DNA of 64,000 nucleotides from Bacillus_I endophytica_A. Lineage in GTDB: Bacteria; Bacillota; Bacilli; Bacillales; Bacillaceae_H. The notes beneath the pieces were generated by a model. It did no database searches. It was given only the letters and a program-made list of their open reading frames with translations, and was not told the origin of the DNA. The position numbers and the translations under genes are program-made. Location of the stretch: positions 1 to 64,000 of the forward strand of contig NZ_JALAMS010000024.1 in NCBI RefSeq assembly GCF_026790145.1, written 5' to 3'. This document shows positions 52,043-61,239 of this stretch, piece after piece. Each line of letters starts with the position of its first letter. The stretch's first letter is position 1.

Positions 52043-53656
52043 TCCACCCATACCGCTCATGTCAGGCATTCCGCCGCCAGCGTTTTCTTCTGGTTTGTCA
52101 GCTACAACAGCTTCAGTTGTTAAGAACATAGCTGCTACAGATGCTGCGTTTTGAAGAGCTGAACGAGTTACTTTTGTTGGGTCAACGATACCAGCTTCAA
52201 CCATGTTTACCCACTCGCCAGTTGCTGCATTGTAACCAGTGCCAACGTCTTCTTTTTTAAGACGCTCAACGATGATTGATCCTTCAAGACCAGCGTTGTG
52301 TGCGATTTGACGTACTGGCTCTTCTAGCGCACGAAGAACGATGTTGATACCTGTTTGAACGTCGCCTTCTTCACTTAGAGCAGCTACTTTGTTATATACG
52401 TTAACTAGAGCTGTACCACCACCAGCAACAATTCCTTCTTCTACTGCTGCACGAGTAGAGTTTAGGGCATCTTCGATGCGAAGTTTGCGCTCTTTAAGTT
52501 CTGTTTCAGTTGCTGCACCAACTTTAACAACGGCAACGCCGCCAGCTAGTTTAGCAAGACGCTCTTGTAATTTTTCACGGTCAAATTCAGAAGTAGTTTC
52601 TTCTAATTGAGCACGGATTTGGCTTACGCGAGCTGCGATTTGTTGAGAATCTCCAGAACCTTCAACAACTGTTGTGTTGTCTTTTGTTACAACAACTTTA
52701 GACGCGCGGCCTAGTTGAGTAATGTTTGCAGATTTAAGATCTAAACCAAGATCTTCAGTGATAACTTCTGCGCCAGTTAAAGTAGCGATGTCTTCAAGCA
52801 TTGCTTTACGACGGTCGCCAAATCCTGGTGCTTTAACAGCTACAGCGTTGAATGTACCGCGAAGTTTGTTCACTACTAGTGTTGCAAGAGCTTCCCCTTC
52901 AACATCTTCAGCGATTAATAGTAGTGGTTTACCTTGTTGTACTACTTGCTCTAGTACTGGAAGAATTTCTTGAATGTTTGTAATCTTTTTATCTGTGATT
53001 AAAAGATATGGATCTTCAAGAACTGCTTCCATTTTATCTTGGTCTGTTACCATATATGGAGAAGCATATCCACGGTCAAATTGCATACCTTCTACAACTT
53101 CAAGCTCTGTTGAGAATCCTTTAGACTCTTCAATTGTGATAACGCCGTCGTTACCAACACGCTCCATTGCTTCAGCAATTAGTTGACCAACTTCTTCGTC
53201 AGCTGCAGAGATTGCCGCTACTTGAGCGATAGACTCTTTGCCTTCAATTTGTTTAGAAATGCCTTTAAGTTCAGCAACAGCTGTTGCAACTGCTTTTTCG
53301 ATCCCTTTACGTACGCCAACTGGATTAGCACCAGATGTTACGTTTTTAAGGCCTTCACGAATCATTGCTTGAGCTAAAACAGTTGCTGTAGTTGTTCCGT
53401 CCCCAGCAATGTCATTTGTTTTGCTTGCTACTTCAGCAACAAGTTTTGCACCCATGTTTTCGAATGCATCTTCAAGTTCGATTTCTTTTGCAATTGTTAC
53501 ACCGTCGTTTGTGATTAGTGGAGAACCAAATTTTTTCTCAAGAACAACGTTACGTCCTTTTGGTCCAAGCGTTACTTTTACTGCGTCTGCAAGAACATCC
53601 ACACCACGTAGCATTGAGCGACGTGCGTCTTCGCTAAATTTAATATCTTTCGCCAT
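52025..53656 (-). CDS. groEL: Chaperonin GroEL (60 kDa)
   Basis: GroEL (543 residues) folds proteins in an ATP-driven double ring with GroES. VTLGPKGRNVVLEKKFG with the nucleotide-binding GDGTTTATVLA, the family signature AAVEEGIVAGGG and the C-terminal Gly-Met repeat (GGGMPDMSGMGGMGGMM) are all present. The gene is intact although an island is inserted at its 3' end; the core repeat restores the last codons. The CIRCE element upstream of groES controls it. Confidence 0.97.
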   Translation of the reverse strand: MAKDIKFSEDARRSMLRGVDVLADAVKVTLGPKGRNVVLEKKFGSPLITNDGVTIAKEIELEDAFENMGAKLVAEVASKTNDIAGDGTTTATVLAQAMIREGLKNVTSGANPVGVRKGIEKAVATAVAELKGISKQIEGKESIAQVAAISAADEEVGQLIAEAMERVGNDGVITIEESKGFSTELEVVEGMQFDRGYASPYMVTDQDKMEAVLEDPYLLITDKKITNIQEILPVLEQVVQQGKPLLLIAEDVEGEALATLVVNKLRGTFNAVAVKAPGFGDRRKAMLEDIATLTGAEVITEDLGLDLKSANITQLGRASKVVVTKDNTTVVEGSGDSQQIAARVSQIRAQLEETTSEFDREKLQERLAKLAGGVAVVKVGAATETELKERKLRIEDALNSTRAAVEEGIVAGGGTALVNVYNKVAALSEEGDVQTGINIVLRALEEPVRQIAHNAGLEGSIIVERLKKEDVGTGYNAATGEWVNMVEAGIVDPTKVTRSALQNAASVAAMFLTTEAVVADKPEENAGGGMPDMSGMGGMGGMM

Positions 53657-53721
53657 GTTAAAAACCTCCTAGTATTTATTCATGTATTGTACGTTATGAT
53701 ATTTAAAAGTAAATTACGTGC

Positions 53722-54006
53722 TTAGCCGATAACAGCTAAAATGTCGCTTTCACGCAAGATTAAGTATTCTGTTCCTTCATATTTAACTTCAGTACCTGCA
53801 TATTTTGAGAAGATGATACGATCGCTCTCAGAAACTTCAAGCGCTACACGCTCACCGCTCTCTAATACTCGGCCTGTACCAACAGCTACCACTTTACCTT
53901 CCTGTGGCTTTTCTTTTGCAGTATCTGGTAATACGATACCACTTGATGTTTTTTCCTCAGCTTCTACAAGTTCAACTATTACGCGATCACCTAATGGCTT
54001 TAACAA
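53722..54006 (-). CDS. groES: Co-chaperonin GroES
   Basis: This 94-residue lid protein of GroEL starts LLKPLGDRVIVELVEAEEKT and shows GRVLESGERVALEVSESDRI and KYAGTEVKYEGTEYLILRES. TTG 54006 is chosen because GAGGAGG lies upstream and family members start at this point; the longer frame is rejected. It is followed after 65 bases by groEL. Confidence 0.96.
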   Translation of the reverse strand: MLKPLGDRVIVELVEAEEKTSSGIVLPDTAKEKPQEGKVVAVGTGRVLESGERVALEVSESDRIIFSKYAGTEVKYEGTEYLILRESDILAVIG

Positions 54007-54044
54007 GTAAAACAACCTCCTCAATAATGTGTAAGTTTTATTTA

Positions 54045-54071
54045 TTAGCACTCAACCTCTATGAGTGCTAA
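54045..54071. promoter_or_regulatory. CIRCE operator (HrcA binding)
   Basis: TTAGCACTC, nine bases, GAGTGCTAA is an exact CIRCE inverted repeat upstream of groES. HrcA repressor binds it and is released on heat shock. Confidence 0.97.
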
Positions 54072-54078
54072 CACAATT

Positions 54079-54084
54079 ATTATA
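54079..54084 (-). promoter_or_regulatory. -10 box of the groESL promoter
   Basis: TATAAT on the minus strand lies eight bases upstream of CIRCE. A matching -35 is less clear; TTGCAA is 20 bases away. The 280 bases between here and 54368 hold no gene. Confidence 0.5.
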
Positions 54085-54368
54085 TTAAATAAATTGGGTA
54101 TCTTTTGCAAGTAAAAAGTATTAAAAATTTAAAACACTTTTGCTCAGTCCGAAAATTTTAGTAAGGGTTTTCTTTTTATAGAGGACTTCAAGCGCACATG
54201 ACAAGATATTCTATGTATTTCTGTTCACTGTGGAGCGTAAAATAGATAAACCGCTGATTGCGTTTAGTATTAGCTCATTTCGATCATATGTTACAATAGC
54301 TAAGGTGAATTGTTTTGCAATGTACATAAGTTTTACCTTCAAATATATTATAAAGGGGTTTTCATTTC

Positions 54369-55088
54369 TTGACTAAACGTTACTGGTATGTCATTTTAAC
54401 GTACGTATTAATGCAGCTTTCTGTATATCCAGTTTTGTATGCCCTCGTAAAGATGAATGTATTTTCTACAAGATCTGAGCTTGTCACGGCAAACATTTAT
54501 TGGACAATCATTAGCTTTATCCTTGCTTTAATCATTACGCTTCTCTTATTAAGACCAGATATGAACATGCGTAAAAAATACAACTGGTCTAAAATTATAT
54601 CTTGGGCAATTCTAGGCGTTTTTATGGCACTTTTAGCGCAAGGAATTGCATCTAATATCGAAACAAAAGTATTTGGCGTGAACCCTGAATCAGAAAATAC
54701 CCAGAATATTATGAGCTTAGTAGAGGTTGTTCCGTTACTAATTGCTGTTGTCTCTATAATAGGTCCTATTTTAGAAGAAGTAGTATTTCGTAAAATCATT
54801 TTTGGTTCGCTTTACGAGCGATCTAACTTCTTTATCGCAGCCATTATTAGTTCCTTTATCTTTGCTCTTGTTCATCAAGATTTTTCACACCTTCTCGTTT
54901 ATATGTCGATGGGACTAACATTTGCTTTTCTCTATGTTAAAACATCGTCTATTCTTGTTCCCATCTTCGCACATGTTTCAATGAATACATTCGTTGTGAT
55001 GATGCAGTACGTTTTTAAAGACGATATTGAAAAATACATCGACCAACAGGAGAAACTTCAACAAATTTTCGGAGGCTTTCAGCTATGA
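54369..55088 (+). CDS. CPBP-family intramembrane metalloprotease (YdiL type)
   Basis: This 239-residue membrane protein has about seven helices. The CAAX-protease/bacteriocin-processing motifs are EEVVFRKIIFG (E-E-x3-R), ALVHQDFSHLL and IFAHVSMNTFV, with the glutamates and histidines needed for zinc-dependent proteolysis in the membrane. The start is TTG 54369 behind AAAGGGG. It overlaps ydiK by four bases, as beside groES in B. subtilis. The substrate is unknown. Confidence 0.88.
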   Translation: MTKRYWYVILTYVLMQLSVYPVLYALVKMNVFSTRSELVTANIYWTIISFILALIITLLLLRPDMNMRKKYNWSKIISWAILGVFMALLAQGIASNIETKVFGVNPESENTQNIMSLVEVVPLLIAVVSIIGPILEEVVFRKIIFGSLYERSNFFIAAIISSFIFALVHQDFSHLLVYMSMGLTFAFLYVKTSSILVPIFAHVSMNTFVVMMQYVFKDDIEKYIDQQEKLQQIFGGFQL

Positions 55089-55288
55089 GAACTACTCCCC
55101 TCAACTTGGGAATTATGTATGGATTTTTAGGACTTATCTTTACGTTTCTTGCGATTCGAAATGCGCATGAAACAGTCTTTAACTTTATGACGATTGTATT
55201 TACCATTTTTGCAACGCTAGAAATTGGGGTTGCCATTAGAGCGTTTATCCTTCATTTTCGTATCAAAAAGATGAAAAAGAAACAGTAG
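55085..55288 (+). CDS. ydiK: YdiK-family membrane protein
   Basis: This 67-residue protein has two hydrophobic helices (NLGIMYGFLGLIFTFLAIRN and FNFMTIVFTIFATLEIGVAI) and a basic tail rich in lysine. It matches YdiK by size, structure and position next to the CPBP protease. The function is unknown. Confidence 0.82.
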   Translation: MRTTPLNLGIMYGFLGLIFTFLAIRNAHETVFNFMTIVFTIFATLEIGVAIRAFILHFRIKKMKKKQ

Positions 55289-55292
55289 AAGA

Positions 55293-55338
55293 TAAAGACA
55301 GCCTTTCACAAGCTTTAGCTATGAAAGGCTGTCTTTAT
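55293..55338. terminator. Bidirectional terminator (ydiK / tatC)
   Basis: AAAGACAGCCTTTCA and TGAAAGGCTGTCTTT form a 15-bp perfect stem between converging genes. Confidence 0.9.
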
Positions 55339-55346
55339 TTTATATT

Positions 55347-56099
55347 CTATTGTACATGGAATTTTTCCTCTTCTTCTTGCACTTTCATACTCTTTTTGTA
55401 AGAAAAATAAGAGATTCCAATACTGATTTCATATAGAACTAGCAACGGTAACGTCACCATTAGATGAGACAAAAGCTCTGGAGGTGTAATAATCGCTGCG
55501 ATGACGAGCAATACAAAATATGCGTACTTGCGGATGCTCACTAATGTCATTGGTGTGATAATGCCTAAACGAGTGAGAAACATGACAACAACAGGCATTT
55601 GAAACAAAATCCCAAATGGTAATGTAAATTGAAAAAGAAATTCAAAGTACTCATTAATTCCAATCACTTGATTTACGTCTAAACGCTCTGTTAAGCTTGT
55701 CATAAACTTAACGACAAATGGAAAGAGAACAAAATAAGAAAATGATACCCCCGCTAAGAACAATAGCACCGAGAATGGTATATAGCTTAATGTTACTTTT
55801 CTTTCTTTTTCAAGTAATCCAGGACTTACAAATGCCCATACATGATAAAGAATCACAGGTGAAGAAAGAACACATCCAATAATAAAGGCAAACTGCATAT
55901 AAATCTTCACTGGATCTGTCAGACGAAATGTATTCATCTCAAGGTCTTTCACTTCATCTGCACTTTGTAAATAGACAATAAGACTGTCGGCAAGAAAAAA
56001 GCCTGCTATTGTTGCACCTAAAAAAACGGCTGCAACAATTAAAACTCTTCTCCTAAGCTCTCCAATATGCTCATAAATCGACATGTTTTGTTCATTCAT
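55347..56099 (-). CDS. tatC: Sec-independent protein translocase TatC
   Basis: TatC (250 residues, six helices) recognises twin-arginine signal peptides of folded proteins and forms the core of the export channel with TatA. The N-terminal HIGELRRRVLIV and the FVSPGLLEKERK loop are diagnostic. It follows tatA by 17 bases. The rex-tatA-tatC order corresponds to the TatAy-TatCy pair of B. subtilis. Confidence 0.94.
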   Translation of the reverse strand: MNEQNMSIYEHIGELRRRVLIVAAVFLGATIAGFFLADSLIVYLQSADEVKDLEMNTFRLTDPVKIYMQFAFIIGCVLSSPVILYHVWAFVSPGLLEKERKVTLSYIPFSVLLFLAGVSFSYFVLFPFVVKFMTSLTERLDVNQVIGINEYFEFLFQFTLPFGILFQMPVVVMFLTRLGIITPMTLVSIRKYAYFVLLVIAAIITPPELLSHLMVTLPLLVLYEISIGISYFSYKKSMKVQEEEEKFHVQ

Positions 56100-56116
56100 A
56101 TCGCTTCACCCTTGCA

Positions 56117-56302
56117 TTATTTAACATCAGTATGATCCGCTTTTGCTTTTTCTTTCCCTTCATCATCTGCAATTCCTTGTGCACCTTGCTTAAATTCACG
56201 CAGTGTTTTTCCAACTGCCTTTCCTAACTCAGGCAGTTTTTTAGGACCGAATATTAAGAGAGCTGCAAAGACAATGAGAATAATACTTCCCGTGCTAAGC
56301 AT
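56117..56302 (-). CDS. tatA: Sec-independent protein translocase TatA
   Basis: This 61-residue protein has one N-terminal helix (STGSIILIVFAALLIFGPKK), the conserved FGPKKLPELGKAVGKTL hinge, and an amphipathic helix. It forms the pore of the twin-arginine translocase. ATG 56302 follows GGAGGTGGGAG. Confidence 0.93.
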   Translation of the reverse strand: MLSTGSIILIVFAALLIFGPKKLPELGKAVGKTLREFKQGAQGIADDEGKEKAKADHTDVK

Positions 56303-56343
56303 CTTCTCCCACCTCCTCTAAATGGAATGTGTTACACGTTCCC

Positions 56344-56991
56344 TCAGTTGACTAACTCTGTTGGATAGTTGCGTAAAAAATAAATGAGCGCTTGAAGCTC
56401 AACAGCTAAATCAATATGATGAATACGAATTGAATCTGGCACATTGATGCGCGCTGGTGTAAAATTTAATATCCCTTTTACACTAGTATGCTCTAATCTG
56501 TCTGTTATACCTTGAGCAGCTGTTGCAGGTACTGTTAAAATAACAACGCTTATATCGTTACCTAGCTTTTCTTCTAAATCATTAAGATGATAAATAGGCA
56601 CATTACTAATTTTCTGGCCTACTCGGCTTTCATCAACATCAAAAGCCATTTCAATTTTTGTATTATTATTTTTAATGAAATTATAGTTCAATAATGCTGT
56701 TCCAAGATTACCAACACCAATTAGCGCAATCTTTGTTAATTCATCTTGGTCTAGCGTTTTTCTAAAAAATGTAAGTAAATAGTTTACGTTATAACCATAT
56801 CCCTTTTTTCCTAAAGCTCCAAAATAAGAGAAGTCACGACGAATTGTTGCTGAATCTACTTTGACCGCTTCGCTTAGCTCTGCTGACGATACTCGCTGTT
56901 TTCCTGAGGAATGTAAATTCTTAAGAAAACGATAGTATAAAGGCAAGCGTTTGGCTGTTGCCTGCGGTATTTTTAATTGTTCTGTACTCAC
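56344..56991 (-). CDS. rex: Redox-sensing transcriptional repressor Rex
   Basis: Rex (215 residues) represses fermentation and respiration genes and is released when NADH rises. The winged helix contains VSSAELSEAVKVDSATIRRD and FSYFGALGKKGYGYNV. The NADH-binding Rossmann fold has LIGVGNLGTALLNY. The C-terminal domain-swapped helix is AVELQALIYFLRNY. It starts at GTG 56991, one base after the moaC stop. Confidence 0.96.
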   Translation of the reverse strand: MSTEQLKIPQATAKRLPLYYRFLKNLHSSGKQRVSSAELSEAVKVDSATIRRDFSYFGALGKKGYGYNVNYLLTFFRKTLDQDELTKIALIGVGNLGTALLNYNFIKNNNTKIEMAFDVDESRVGQKISNVPIYHLNDLEEKLGNDISVVILTVPATAAQGITDRLEHTSVKGILNFTPARINVPDSIRIHHIDLAVELQALIYFLRNYPTELVN

Positions 56992-56992
56992 A

Positions 56993-57496
56993 CTATACCC
57001 CCCAATCTGTTAACCCTTGTTCCCTTGTAAAATCTCCACTTTTCCCACCTGTTTTTGTAAGCAAATACGTTGGACCAATAACCATTCCTTTATCGATGGC
57101 TTTGCACATATCGTAAGCGGTCAAAGCACATACGGACGCTGCCGTTAGCGCTTCCATTTCTACTCCTGTACTCCCCTTTGTCTTTACAGTAGCTTCAATA
57201 AGCAAGCGATATTTTCCTTCTTTTTCAGCCCAATTAAATTCAATATTTACTCCTTTTATAAATAAAGGATGGCACATTGGAATAAGATCAGACGTTTTTT
57301 TGGCCGCCATGATGCCTGCTATTTGAGAAACAGCTAATACATCACCTTTTCCAATTTCTTGTGATGTAATCTTATCGTATGTTTCTTTGTTTACTTCAAT
57401 GCTTGAAGCAGCTGTTGCAACTCTTGTTGTTTCAGCTTTCTCTGAGATGTCGACCATATTAGCGCGACCTTGTTCGTTAAAATGAGTAAACCCCAC
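56993..57496 (-). CDS. moaC: Cyclic pyranopterin monophosphate synthase MoaC
   Basis: MoaC (167 residues) makes cyclic pyranopterin monophosphate in molybdenum cofactor synthesis. THFNEQGRANMVDISEKAET, DLIPMCHPLFIKGVN and GVEMEALTAASVCALTAYDM are diagnostic. GTG 57496 follows AAGGAGGAA. Of the molybdenum pathway only this gene is in the window. Confidence 0.95.
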   Translation of the reverse strand: MGFTHFNEQGRANMVDISEKAETTRVATAASSIEVNKETYDKITSQEIGKGDVLAVSQIAGIMAAKKTSDLIPMCHPLFIKGVNIEFNWAEKEGKYRLLIEATVKTKGSTGVEMEALTAASVCALTAYDMCKAIDKGMVIGPTYLLTKTGGKSGDFTREQGLTDWGV

Positions 57497-57717
57497 TTTA
57501 GTTCCTCCTTATGTTTGACTATACACTATTTTTAGTCATCTGTCTTTGCACTTTCTACCTATACGAATATTCCTTTTTAACTCTCCTTTATAGGTATGGT
57601 AGAATACCTATAGCAGCCTTTTTTCAACATAATGTGAATTATTTAACTAAGGAAAGCTCTAGAATAGCTGCCTGAGCTCTTCCCCCTTTATTGTAAAGGA
57701 TTAACTGAGGTGAAAAA

Positions 57718-59652
57718 ATGATTTTATTACAACTAAATAATATCACGAAGTATTTTGGCGCTGATATTATTTTATCGAATATTAAAATGGAAGTACAATC
57801 AAACGACCGAATTGGCCTGGTTGGTCGAAATGGAGCTGGAAAATCCACTCTGCTTAAAATTATTTCAGGTGCAATCTCCTATGACGGTGGGGAAATTATA
57901 AAACCAAAAGATGTAGAACTTGGCTATATGGGCCAGGATACAATGCTTGAATCAGACTTGAGCATTTGGGATGAAATGATGACAGTATTCTCACCGCTAA
58001 AAGAAATGGAAAAGAAAATCCGTTCACTAGAAGAAAAAATGGGTGATCCTACCTTTTTAAACGATTCTACCAAATATGAAAAGCTCCTTCAAGAGTACGA
58101 CATGCTTCAAGCAGCTTTTAAAGATAAAGGTGGATATCAGTATGAAGCAGAAACTCGTTCTATTTTACATGGATTTCGCTTTAAAGATCACTCTATACCT
58201 ATCTCAACGCTTAGTGGAGGCCAAAAAACACGCCTTTCACTTGCAAAATTATTGTTAACAAAACCAGATTTACTCATACTTGATGAACCAACAAACCATC
58301 TTGATATTGAAACACTTTCATGGCTTGAGCAATTTTTACAAGGATATGCAGGCGCCATTTTAATTGTTTCACACGACCGCTATTTTCTTGATAAAGTAGT
58401 CAATCGCGTTTACGAAATTTCACGTCGGCAAATTAAGCGCTATGTTGGAAACTATTCTTCCTATCTCGTTCAAAAAAGAGAACAGTATGATCAAGAGATA
58501 AAGCAATACGAGAAACAGCAGGACGAAATTGAAAAACTTCAAGACTTTGTTCAACGCAATATTGCTAGAGCTTCCACAACGAAAAGAGCGCAAAGCAGAC
58601 AAAAGCAGCTGCAACGGATGGAAAAGATAGATAGACCATCAGGCGACGAAAAATCGGCTTCATTTTCTTTCTCTATTGATAAACAAAGTGGAAATGAAGT
58701 ATTTCAGCTTAAAGATGGAGCAATTGGATATGAAAAAAGTTATCCACTTGTGGATAACTTAAATATTCGCATTACACGTGGCGAAAGTGTGGCTCTTGTT
58801 GGTCCAAACGGAATTGGAAAATCAACTCTTTTAAAAAGCATTGTCAATCGTCTCCCTCTTTTAAATGGAAATACAATGTTTGGTTCAAATGTCAGTGTTG
58901 GTTATTATGACCAAGAACAAGCAACATTAACTTCTTCCAAAACCGTTATTAATGAGCTTTGGGATAACTATCCATCAACACCTGAAAAAGAAATCCGCAC
59001 GCTCCTTGGAAGTTTTCTGTTTAGCGGGGATGATGTATTAAAGCCTGTTAACACGCTTAGTGGAGGCCAAAAAGCCCGTCTTGCTCTTGCAAAACTAATG
59101 ATGAAAAAAGCCAATTTCCTTATTCTTGATGAGCCAACAAACCACCTTGATTTAGATAGTAAACAAGTCCTTGAAAATGCGCTTGTGGATTATCCAGGAA
59201 CAATTTTATTTGTGTCCCATGACCGTTATTTTATTAATCGTATTGCTACCAAAGTTCTTGAACTTTCACGGGTTAACGTTCAAGAATTTTTAGGAGACTA
59301 CGACTATTATTTAGAGAAGAAAGCGGAGGAACTAGAGCTAAAAGAAATGGAAGCTTTAGAAAATCAAAAAAGTGTAGAAACACCTATAAAAAATGATAGG
59401 TTAACATATGAACAAGAGAAAGAAGCGAAAAAGAAGCTTCGTCAATATAAACGCCGTATTGAGGAAATTGAAGCTTCCATCTCACAAGCAGAAGAAAAAA
59501 TTGCTGAAAACGAAAATTTACTTCTTCAACCAGAAATTTATGAAGATCATGAAAAAGCTTATGCTTTAACAGAAGAAAATAACAAGCTTAATGAAGAGCT
59601 TCTCTCTCTTATGGAAGAATGGGAAGAACTTCAACTTCAAATTGAAGACTAA
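57718..59652 (+). CDS. ABC-F family ATPase (YdiF type)
   Basis: This 644-residue soluble protein has two ABC domains and no membrane part. Domain 1 shows GRNGAGKSTLLK, LSGGQKTRLSLAKLLL and LILDEPTNHLD; domain 2 shows GPNGIGKSTLLK, LSGGQKARLALAKLMM and LILDEPTNHLD. Between them lies the charged linker (KREQYDQEIKQYEKQQDEIE), and a C-terminal coiled coil follows. ABC-F proteins bind the ribosome E site and relieve stalling or give antibiotic resistance. The gene stands alone and reads against the tsaD operon. Confidence 0.92.
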   Translation: MILLQLNNITKYFGADIILSNIKMEVQSNDRIGLVGRNGAGKSTLLKIISGAISYDGGEIIKPKDVELGYMGQDTMLESDLSIWDEMMTVFSPLKEMEKKIRSLEEKMGDPTFLNDSTKYEKLLQEYDMLQAAFKDKGGYQYEAETRSILHGFRFKDHSIPISTLSGGQKTRLSLAKLLLTKPDLLILDEPTNHLDIETLSWLEQFLQGYAGAILIVSHDRYFLDKVVNRVYEISRRQIKRYVGNYSSYLVQKREQYDQEIKQYEKQQDEIEKLQDFVQRNIARASTTKRAQSRQKQLQRMEKIDRPSGDEKSASFSFSIDKQSGNEVFQLKDGAIGYEKSYPLVDNLNIRITRGESVALVGPNGIGKSTLLKSIVNRLPLLNGNTMFGSNVSVGYYDQEQATLTSSKTVINELWDNYPSTPEKEIRTLLGSFLFSGDDVLKPVNTLSGGQKARLALAKLMMKKANFLILDEPTNHLDLDSKQVLENALVDYPGTILFVSHDRYFINRIATKVLELSRVNVQEFLGDYDYYLEKKAEELELKEMEALENQKSVETPIKNDRLTYEQEKEAKKKLRQYKRRIEEIEASISQAEEKIAENENLLLQPEIYEDHEKAYALTEENNKLNEELLSLMEEWEELQLQIED

Positions 59653-59685
59653 AAAAAGCTCGTACAGTTGTACGAGCTTTTTTGT
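59651..59685 (+). terminator. Terminator of the ABC-F gene
   Basis: AAAAAAGCTCGTACA, GT, TGTACGAGCTTTTTT is a perfect palindromic stem directly after the stop. Confidence 0.9.
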
Positions 59686-59786
59686 TGTGGATAACCATTC
59701 TATCCACAGTTTTTATTCACAAACTCACAGAGAATGAAAAAAGAAACCGTACACTATTCACAAACTCTGGATAACACTGTGGATAG
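59686..59786. promoter_or_regulatory. DnaA-box cluster
   Basis: Six DnaA-box-like 9-mers lie in 101 bases: TTATCCACA exact (minus, 59686-59694), CTATCCACA (59700-59708), TTATTCACA (59713-59721), CTATTCACA (59754-59762), TTATCCAGA (minus, 59766-59774) and CTATCCACA (minus, 59778-59786). B. subtilis has DnaA-binding clusters outside oriC that limit initiation; I recall one between gcp (tsaD) and ydiF, the same place. Confidence 0.75.
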
Positions 59787-59788
59787 GA

Positions 59789-60799
59789 TTATAGCATTAA
59801 CCCAGGGTTTGCATTTAAGTCCATTGCAGCTCTTTTTCCACTTTTGTAAAGCTCGCTTGCAGCAGCACCAATCATTGCCGCATTGTCTGTACAAAGAGGA
59901 AGTGGCGGAATAATGAGTTCGAGCTGTTTATCAAAAGGCTCAAATGTTTTTTGAAGTTCTTCTCTAAGTCCTCTATTCGCAGCTACTCCTCCTGCTAATA
60001 ATACTTGCTTTACGTTGTATTTTTCAGCCGCTTTAAGTGTCTTCCCTACAAGCACCTCAATAACACTCTCCTGGAAACTTGCAGCTAAGTCTTCCGGTTT
60101 AATCTCTTCTCCTCGCTGTTTTGCATTGTGAAGAGTGTTGATAACTGCCGACTTTAAGCCACTGAAGCTAAAATCAAACGAATCTTTTTCAAGCCACGCT
60201 CTCGGAAGATCTAATGTTGGCTCTCCTTCATGTGCTAGGCGATCAATATGAGGGCCACCTGGATATGGCAAACCTATTGTTCTCGCAACCTTATCATAAG
60301 CTTCTCCAACTGCATCATCTCTTGTTTCTCCAATTACTTCAAATGTAATATGGTCCTCCATATAAACAAGTTCGGTATGTCCTCCTGAAACAACAAGAGC
60401 AAGAAGAGGAAATTGCATTTCCTTCACAAGACGGTTTGCATAAATGTGTCCTGCAATATGATGGACACCAATCAATGGCTTATTATGAGCAAAAGCAAGT
60501 GCTTTGGCTGCATTCACTCCAATAAGGAGTGCACCGACAAGTCCAGGTCCTTCTGTCACTGCTACAGCATCGATATCGTCCATTGTCAGCTTTGCTTGTT
60601 GAAGAGCTTCTTCTATCACAATGGTCATTTGTTCTACATGATGACGTGAGGCTACCTCAGGGACCACTCCGCCAAATCTTTTATGACTCTCAATTTGAGA
60701 TGCCACAACGTTAGCGATAATTTCTTTTCCATTTTGAATAATGGCTACAGCCGTCTCATCACAGCTTGTTTCAATTGCTAAAATCAATTCTTTTTTCAT
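59789..60799 (-). CDS. tsaD: tRNA N6-threonylcarbamoyladenosine synthesis protein TsaD
   Basis: TsaD (336 residues, Kae1/Gcp family) transfers threonylcarbamoyl to A37 of ANN-reading tRNAs with TsaB and TsaE. AIETSCDETAVAI, the metal ligands in GVHHIAGHIYANRL, LVVSGGHTELV and LAGGVAANRGLREEL are complete. ATG 60799 overlaps the rimI stop by four bases (ATGA). An upstream GTG lies inside rimI and is rejected. Confidence 0.96.
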   Translation of the reverse strand: MKKELILAIETSCDETAVAIIQNGKEIIANVVASQIESHKRFGGVVPEVASRHHVEQMTIVIEEALQQAKLTMDDIDAVAVTEGPGLVGALLIGVNAAKALAFAHNKPLIGVHHIAGHIYANRLVKEMQFPLLALVVSGGHTELVYMEDHITFEVIGETRDDAVGEAYDKVARTIGLPYPGGPHIDRLAHEGEPTLDLPRAWLEKDSFDFSFSGLKSAVINTLHNAKQRGEEIKPEDLAASFQESVIEVLVGKTLKAAEKYNVKQVLLAGGVAANRGLREELQKTFEPFDKQLELIIPPLPLCTDNAAMIGAAASELYKSGKRAAMDLNANPGLML

Positions 60800-61239
60800 A
60801 GTTTCACCCACATTACTAATGCATCCTCTTGATTGTCTGCATAATAATTTTTTCGAACTCCACCAGGTTCAAAACCTAGCTTCTCATATAAGAAACGAGC
60901 AGGCTCGTTTGATAACCGAACTTCAAGGGTCATTGTCAATGCACCTGACTGACGTGCAAGTTGCATAACCGCCCGAAGAAGCTTTTCCCCTAGACCTTTT
61001 CCTCTATATTCCGGTAAAATTGCGATATTTGTTATGTGTGCTTCATCAACAATAATCCACACTCCACAATAGCCAACAATTTCTCCCTCGTATTCAATAA
61101 TCGTATAATGAGCAAACCTATTCTTAGATAATTCATTATGAAGAGCTTCTTCACTCCATGGAAGAGTAAAAGAATGTAGCTCAATTTGGTGAAGAGCTTT
61201 TACATCTTCTACAGAAGCTAAGCGAATATGTACGTCCAT
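60796..61239 (-). CDS. rimI: Ribosomal-protein-alanine N-acetyltransferase RimI
   Basis: This 147-residue GNAT acetyltransferase has ITNIAILPEYRGKGLGEKLL, which contains the acetyl-CoA loop (R-G-x-G-x-G), and the late VRLSNEPARFLYEKLGFEPG. In E. coli RimI acetylates ribosomal protein S18. It lies in the usual place between tsaB and tsaD and starts directly after the tsaB stop. Confidence 0.92.
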   Translation of the reverse strand: MDVHIRLASVEDVKALHQIELHSFTLPWSEEALHNELSKNRFAHYTIIEYEGEIVGYCGVWIIVDEAHITNIAILPEYRGKGLGEKLLRAVMQLARQSGALTMTLEVRLSNEPARFLYEKLGFEPGGVRKNYYADNQEDALVMWVKL

